In this document: piece after piece, positions 28,578-33,238 of the stretch
Layout of the letters: each line of letters opens with the position of its first letter
Numbering within the stretch: position 1 is the stretch's first letter
Assembly: GCA_018823045.1 (NCBI GenBank)
Contig: JAHJIX010000022.1
Span: 65,508-98,745 of the forward strand
Reading direction: 5' to 3'
DNA length: 33,238 bases
Origin: Patescibacteria group bacterium
GTDB taxonomy: Bacteria > Patescibacteriota > Patescibacteriia > Magasanikbacterales > UBA922
The notes under the pieces: generated by a model
Told to the model about the DNA's origin: nothing
Seen by the model: the letters and a program-made list of their open reading frames with translations, nothing else
Database searches by the model: none
Program-made: the position numbers and the translations under genes

Positions 28578-30338
28578 TTATTCTATTTCCTCTTTTGTAA
28601 TTCGAAAACGCCCTTTATCATCTAATCTTCTTGAAATTATTTCATTATATTTCTCTTGAGGAAAAAACTCACTAGCAAAAGAAAATGCTTTTATAGCAGT
28701 CTCTTCATCACCCTGTTTTCTCGCTTCCTCACCAAAACCATAGATATGAAAAGCATACATCCCTAATAATTTTTCTCTAAAAGGATTATCAGGATCTTCT
28801 TCTATTTCTTTTTGTAATAATAATAATACAACTCTCATACCATCTAAATAATCATCAAGCGTATTTAATTTTCTTCCTAAATCAACAGAATATAAACCTA
28901 CATTTATATTCTGTTGATATTCTTGTCTACCAATCACATCTATATTAACATAATCCCTTCCTTTATAAGCTTGTTCCCTTATTATCTTATCATTTTGTAA
29001 AAAATATCTTATAAGAACTGAAGGAGATTCCACTTCTGATAGCAATACGACAGAATCACCTTGTTGAAAACACACTTGCCCAACGCACTGTTTATCTTGA
29101 TAATATATTACTTCTTTACCGCTTCTAGGCTGAACAATTTCTATATATGTTTGATTCCCCGTTGAACGACTGTCAACATAACTTACTTCTGGTGACTCTA
29201 TTTTAAATGGAGAATCTGTCAAAATTTCATCTACTAACTCATTTCTTTCTTCTCCTGATATATTATAGGTTATACCAAGCATTTCTTCAGGAGAAATTTT
29301 TTTTCCTTTAATAAGTATGTTACTTTCATTATCATACTCTGCTTCATACATTTCTCCGTATTCTAATACAAATAAAGGCATTCCAAGTTTTTGTGTTCCA
29401 GAATAAATTTCAGAAAAATCCACAAGATCATTTTTTTCTCCACCTATATTTTCTGTACAGACAAAAAAACCAGATACCCCAGGCCTTTCTAGTACGAATT
29501 CATTATAAGTCACCCTGTCTAAAATGGCACTATCAATATCAGAAGCAATATCTCTTTTATCTACAAGCCCAACCCGATTATTGAGAGAAGTTGCCTGAGT
29601 CCCGGCATCAGAATGATGTGCAGCCGCAATACGACCACCATTCAAAACAACACCCATACGAGACCAAATATTTCCGTGTGTATCACCTGCTTGTGTTGTA
29701 GACGTCGACAATGATGGCTCTAAACTCAAAAGAATCTTTAATTTTGTTTGCCAATCTACTTCTCTTGTCAACATTGAATTATATAATGGAACAAATTTTG
29801 GATGAATTCCATGAAGAAAATAAACATTATGCTTTCTAATAATTTCTTCGACATTTCTTACTTTTTCTTCTTCTTGATATTCTTGTAAGCGTTCATTTTC
29901 TCCATGATAAAATTCATCCAAACGTTCTTTTGCTTCATCTAGCTCATGTCTATTTTCTCTTTGCTGATATAATTCAACTAATAATTCTTTCATTTTTCCG
30001 TAAACTTCTAATAAACCTTCTCTTTGCTGTTCTTTTTCTCGAAGACTTTCTTGAATACGCTTTATTTCAAAAAACTTAAGAAATCTTTGAATAACAGAAC
30101 TTTCTATATTTGATATGTTCTTTCCATATCCTTCAATTTCTTCTACTACCTGTTCTATATTTAATTCCTTTTGTTTTATTTGTTCTAACAATTCTTGAAT
30201 AGCATCATGAATTTGCTGTTTTCTCTCAAAATATTTTTTTCTCTTCTCTCGCAGTTCTGTAGCCATTTGCTCTCTTCCTTCTTGATTATGTTCCATAGAA
30301 AAATTTCGAACATCAGGTCTTCTTCTTATTTGTTCCAT
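28578..30338 (-). CDS. Large protein of unknown function with N-terminal coiled coil
   Basis: 586 aa. Residues ~15-170 are a Glu/Lys/Gln-rich coiled coil (REKRKKYFERKQQIHDAIQELLEQIKQKE). Then comes a globular region starting NVYFLHGIHPKFVPLYNSML (~170-190), with WSRMGVVLNGGRIAAAHHSDAGT (~225-247), GVSGFFVCTENIGG (~285-298), and a C-terminal region (~380-586) with 'TYIEIVQPRSGKEVIYYQDKQCVG' and a helical tail. There is no signal peptide, so it is cytoplasmic. The His-rich 'FLHGIHP' and 'RIAAAHHSD' segments could be active-site residues, but no known family is recognised. The pattern of coiled coil plus conserved globular domain recalls hypothetical proteins of Patescibacteria. Start in AATATG. 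Confidence 0.8.
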   Translation of the reverse strand: MEQIRRRPDVRNFSMEHNQEGREQMATELREKRKKYFERKQQIHDAIQELLEQIKQKELNIEQVVEEIEGYGKNISNIESSVIQRFLKFFEIKRIQESLREKEQQREGLLEVYGKMKELLVELYQQRENRHELDEAKERLDEFYHGENERLQEYQEEEKVRNVEEIIRKHNVYFLHGIHPKFVPLYNSMLTREVDWQTKLKILLSLEPSLSTSTTQAGDTHGNIWSRMGVVLNGGRIAAAHHSDAGTQATSLNNRVGLVDKRDIASDIDSAILDRVTYNEFVLERPGVSGFFVCTENIGGEKNDLVDFSEIYSGTQKLGMPLFVLEYGEMYEAEYDNESNILIKGKKISPEEMLGITYNISGEERNELVDEILTDSPFKIESPEVSYVDSRSTGNQTYIEIVQPRSGKEVIYYQDKQCVGQVCFQQGDSVVLLSEVESPSVLIRYFLQNDKIIREQAYKGRDYVNIDVIGRQEYQQNINVGLYSVDLGRKLNTLDDYLDGMRVVLLLLQKEIEEDPDNPFREKLLGMYAFHIYGFGEEARKQGDEETAIKAFSFASEFFPQEKYNEIISRRLDDKGRFRITKEEIE

Positions 30339-30368
30339 ATTATTTTACTTAAAAAATATAATTTATAA

Positions 30369-33017
30369 TCATTTTACTCCCTTCCTCACCACCACAAACC
30401 ACTTGATCGTCTCAATAAGCGCCATATTAAAGAAGCCAAAAACAAGCATCAGCATCCAATGATGCCATTCTAATGAAACTGTCTTCAATAGAAACTGCGC
30501 AAAGGGAGCATATACACCGACAAAAAGCATAGTCCAACCAAAAGCAACTGCAGCGAGCAAATATTTATTACTAAAGAAATTAATTTGCCAGATCATTCTC
30601 TTCAAACTACGCACTGAGAAAATAAGAAAGAGTGAATCTACTGCAAAACCAACAAATACAAGTGTTCTGGTCAGTGCAATGTCTCCGGTTGTTTTCCAAA
30701 AATACACAAAAATTGTAAATAAAAAGACATTGGACAAAATACTTTTGAGAATAATAATCAAACGCATTTCTTTATCAATCAAAGCTGCTCCCTTTTTCCG
30801 TGGTGGATCATCGAGATAATGTTTATCTGCGTTATCAAAAGCAAGCGTAATATTCATAGATGAATCTTCAATAATATTCACCCACAAAATTTGTGCAGGG
30901 AGCGCTGCAACTGGGAGGCCTGCCATAATACTCCCCACAATCATCACCACTTCTGCAAAACTTCCTGAAAGTAAATACACCACCACTTTACGAATATTTT
31001 CGTAAATGCGTCGCCCCTCATTTACAGATGAGGCAATCGTTGAAAAACTATCATCTAAAAGCACCATATCTGAGGTTTCTTTTGCCACATCTGTTCCTGA
31101 CCCAAGTGCAATTCCAATATCAGCTCCTTTGATAGCAGGTGCATCGTTAATTCCATCCCCTGTCATTGCTACGACGTCACCACGCGCTTTAAACGCTTGC
31201 ACAATACGAATCTTATGCCGTGGTTCTACCCGAGCAAACACCGTGGTTTGTTTAATTTTTTCAGACAATTCTTCATCTGAATAAGTCTCTAATTCTTCTC
31301 CAGTACAAATATAATTCCCTTTTGCTTCAAGACCAAGTTGCTCTGCAATCGAAGCTGCCGTTTTTGCATGGTCTCCCGTAATCATCACCACCTGAATACC
31401 AGCTCTTTGTGCCTCAATAATGGTTTCTTTTACATCTTTACGCAATGGATCAGAAATAATAGTAAAGCCCACAAACACTAAATCTTTTGCATCGTTTACT
31501 GTTAATTTTCTCCCGGTTTTTTCATCTCGTTCTGCAAAAGCAAGCGTGCGATATCCTTTCATTGCATATTCTTCTATTCTTTTTTGGAATGCTTTTCTTT
31601 CTTTTACGCTCATTTTTTTTGCTTTGCCATTTACCAATGCATATGTTGATCGTGCTAAAATCTTTTCTGGTGCTCCTTTAATAAATACTTTTTTCTTTCC
31701 ATCTATGTCATGCTCAGTCATCATGAACTTATACTTACTCGAAAACGGAAGCGTTGCTGTTCGTGTATAAATTTTATCATACGCATTTTTATCCATGCCA
31801 AAAATCATTCCTGCATGAAGCAATGCCATTTCTGTCATATTTCCTGACAACTTCCAATCTTTTTCTGCTCGTCCTTCTGCTTCAATACTTGAGTCATTAC
31901 ACAAAAGCCCTGTTAAAATCAAATGCTTTTCATCATCAGTTAATTCATGTGTATCAAAAGAAAAATGTTTCCCTGAAGCAGTCACACATGCCGACACACG
32001 CATTTTTCCTTCCGTAAGCGTTCCTGTTTTATCTGTACAAATAACAGAAACAGAACCAAGCGTTTCTGCAGCAACTAATTTTCGTACAATTGATTTCTTT
32101 TTTAAAATATGTTGCATGCCAATTGCCAAAATAATGGTCAGAGAAATAACCAAACCTTCTGGAATTGCGGCCACTGCCACAGCAACTGCCGTTTCAAATA
32201 ATTGCAACATACTATAATCTGCACGATCATAGAGCATACCTATAACAAAAATTCCAATAGCAATCACGACGACAACCATACTCAACATTTTTCCGAGTTT
32301 TGACAATTGTTGCTGCAATGGTGTTTCTTCTTCCTCAGTATCTTCAACTAACGATGCTATTTGTCCTAACTCTGTCTTGTTTCCAATCGCAGTTACCACG
32401 ACAATAGCAGTCCCTTCTGTCACTGCTGTTCCGCGATAAACCATGTTTTTTCTCTCCGCAAGAGTCAAATCATCTACTAATTTTTTTGTCACCTTTTTAA
32501 TCGGCTCAGACTCTCCGGTAAGCGCTGCTTCATTTACTTCAAAATCAAATCCCTCTAAAATACGCCCATCAACTTGCACTTTATCTCCAGCAGTTAAAAA
32601 AAGAATATCACCTGGCACAAGTTCTTTACTTGATATGACTTGTTTTTTCCCATCACGAAGAACAGTGGCTTCATATGCCACCATCTTTTGTAATTGTTCA
32701 AGTGCTCGGTTTGCTTTATATTCTTGAAAAAATCCAATAAACACATTAATAATTGCTGTCACGTAGATAATCCACATATCCACATATTCATGAAGCACAC
32801 CACTAATAGTCCCCGCAACAATCAAAATCAAAATAAGTGGACTTTTCCACTGTGATATAAATATTTTCAATCCATTATATTGTTCTTTTTTGCCCTCTAA
32901 TTCGTTTTTCCCGTATTTTTTTTGTGCTTCAAATACCTTTTGTGCTGAAAGCCCTTTGAGTTTATCCACAGAAAAGAACTCGAGTACCCCTTTTGGTGAT
33001 TGATTAAAGAATGACAT
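30369..33017 (-). CDS. Cation-translocating P-type ATPase (P2-type, calcium-like)
   Basis: 882 aa from the ATG at 33015-33017 (MSFFNQSPKGVLEFF). The track start at 33062 is also an ATG, but a candidate promoter (-10 at 33053-33058) lies inside that extension. An N-terminal cation-ATPase domain (~10-75) precedes M1-M2. The actuator domain has LTGES. M4 carries VAAIPEGLVISLTI, like the Ca2+-ATPase PEGL motif. Phosphorylation site is ICTDKTGTLTEGK, nucleotide domain KGAPE, and hinge MTGDGINDAPAIKGADIGIALG. Four further spans at the C-terminus complete the ten. It transports a cation (Ca2+ or similar, by the P2A-type motifs) at the cost of ATP; exact ion not determined. Confidence 0.94.
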   Translation of the reverse strand: MSFFNQSPKGVLEFFSVDKLKGLSAQKVFEAQKKYGKNELEGKKEQYNGLKIFISQWKSPLILILIVAGTISGVLHEYVDMWIIYVTAIINVFIGFFQEYKANRALEQLQKMVAYEATVLRDGKKQVISSKELVPGDILFLTAGDKVQVDGRILEGFDFEVNEAALTGESEPIKKVTKKLVDDLTLAERKNMVYRGTAVTEGTAIVVVTAIGNKTELGQIASLVEDTEEEETPLQQQLSKLGKMLSMVVVVIAIGIFVIGMLYDRADYSMLQLFETAVAVAVAAIPEGLVISLTIILAIGMQHILKKKSIVRKLVAAETLGSVSVICTDKTGTLTEGKMRVSACVTASGKHFSFDTHELTDDEKHLILTGLLCNDSSIEAEGRAEKDWKLSGNMTEMALLHAGMIFGMDKNAYDKIYTRTATLPFSSKYKFMMTEHDIDGKKKVFIKGAPEKILARSTYALVNGKAKKMSVKERKAFQKRIEEYAMKGYRTLAFAERDEKTGRKLTVNDAKDLVFVGFTIISDPLRKDVKETIIEAQRAGIQVVMITGDHAKTAASIAEQLGLEAKGNYICTGEELETYSDEELSEKIKQTTVFARVEPRHKIRIVQAFKARGDVVAMTGDGINDAPAIKGADIGIALGSGTDVAKETSDMVLLDDSFSTIASSVNEGRRIYENIRKVVVYLLSGSFAEVVMIVGSIMAGLPVAALPAQILWVNIIEDSSMNITLAFDNADKHYLDDPPRKKGAALIDKEMRLIIILKSILSNVFLFTIFVYFWKTTGDIALTRTLVFVGFAVDSLFLIFSVRSLKRMIWQINFFSNKYLLAAVAFGWTMLFVGVYAPFAQFLLKTVSLEWHHWMLMLVFGFFNMALIETIKWFVVVRKGVK

Positions 33018-33052
33018 AGATAAAATAAATGACTTGACAAATCTGTAGCTGT

Positions 33053-33082
33053 AGTATATCATATGTGCATTATCCTATACAA
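33053..33082 (-). promoter_or_regulatory. Promoter of the P-type ATPase gene
   Basis: On the minus strand, TTGTAT (complement of 33077-33082), 18-nt spacer, TATACT (complement of 33053-33058), ~35 nt before the chosen ATG. Confidence 0.55.
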
Positions 33083-33105
33083 AAAAGTAGGGATAAACAC
33101 TAGTA

Positions 33106-33179
33106 ATGACCCGGTAGCTCAGCCGGTAGAGCAGTCCCGACACTTTAGTGTCTGGAATGGTCGTAGGTTCGAACGTATT
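33106..33179 (+). pseudogene. Broken tRNA copy (5' half intact)
   Basis: GACCCGGTAGCTCAGCCGGTAGAGC (acceptor 5' strand plus complete D-arm) starts at 33108. A later GTAGGTTCGAA has the look of the T-arm 5' strand and loop. Between them no 7-nt anticodon loop closes properly: GACACTTTAGTGTC makes a 4-nt-loop hairpin instead. Neither the T-stem 3' strand nor the CCGGGTC acceptor 3' strand is present. It looks like a degenerate tRNA or a tRNA-like remnant. Confidence 0.55.
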
Positions 33180-33213
33180 TTGAACCAAATATACAATTCA
33201 AACTTTTCTTTAT

Positions 33214-33238
33214 GACCCGGTAGCTCAGCCGGTAGAGC
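33214..33238 (+). tRNA. Partial tRNA, cut by the window end
   Basis: GACCCGGTAGCTCAGCCGGTAGAGC is the acceptor 5' strand and D-arm of a tRNA, identical to the copy at 33108. The anticodon is outside the window. Confidence 0.6.

Larger units (their letters stand above)
33106..33238 (+). repeat. 27-nt direct repeat of a tRNA 5' half
   Basis: ATGACCCGGTAGCTCAGCCGGTAGAGC occurs at 33106-33132 and 33212-33238, a 106-nt period; the true repeat may continue beyond the window. Confidence 0.85.

Noticed and set aside
1-33238. CRISPR array, insertion sequence or transposase
   Set aside because: No regularly spaced repeats, terminal inverted repeats flanking a transposase, or Cas/transposase motifs were found.

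Overview
This is an AT-rich, gene-dense bacterial window. The gene content suggests a Candidate Phyla Radiation / Patescibacteria (Parcubacteria-like) genome. That is an inference from family content: a giant S-layer-like protein with VYY/WYG-type repeats, an ECF sigma factor with a DUF5667-type partner, a short Mur ligase, a bacterial translin-like protein, start codons mostly embedded in (A)TATG with no Shine-Dalgarno, and group I introns in tRNA. No database search was possible.

Layout. 1-205: truncated membrane protein (O-antigen-ligase-like N-terminus). 359-6397: minus-strand surface block (ECF sigma, membrane-anchored DUF5667-type protein, long leader, S-layer-like protein). 6659-9206: plus-strand HTH protein, a 97-nt branched inverted-repeat element, and a membrane-anchored adhesin-like protein. 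9218-10285: glycosyltransferase. 10367-10759: GC-rich structured transcription unit with a 41-codon ORF. 10776-13573: multi-span membrane protein, 66-aa protein and a giant pseudopilin-like protein. 13671-14687: rlmN. 14914-15257: tRNA-Asn(GUU) split by a 272-nt ORF-less group I intron. 15380-16330: class II Fic protein. 16601-19879: zinc uptake operon (Fur/Zur, ZnuA, ZnuC, ZnuB, cupin) with a Zur-type palindrome over its promoter. 19992-20504: greA. 20545-21996: ABC-F ATPase. 22197-26959: cell-envelope and division genes (ftsE-ftsX, parvulin PPIase, FtsB/DivIC-like, Mur ligase) with tRNA-Gln and tRNA-Thr. 27045-27917: plus-strand island of tiny Cys-rich ORFs. 27927-30338: translin-like protein and an unknown coiled-coil protein. 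30369-33017: P-type ATPase. 33106-33238: direct repeat of a tRNA 5' half.

How the genes fit together. Most genes serve the envelope: surface-layer export and its presumed sigma/anti-sigma control, pseudopilin, glycosyltransferase, Mur ligase, FtsEX/FtsB division proteins and a surface foldase. A second theme is metal homeostasis (Znu/Zur and a cation P-type ATPase).

The most unusual elements are non-coding or very small: the intron inside the tRNA-Asn anticodon, the 10.4-10.8 kb hairpin-rich transcript with mutually exclusive stems, the branched element at 7.2 kb, and the microprotein island at 27.1-27.9 kb. The island has classical Shine-Dalgarno sites, unlike the rest of the window.
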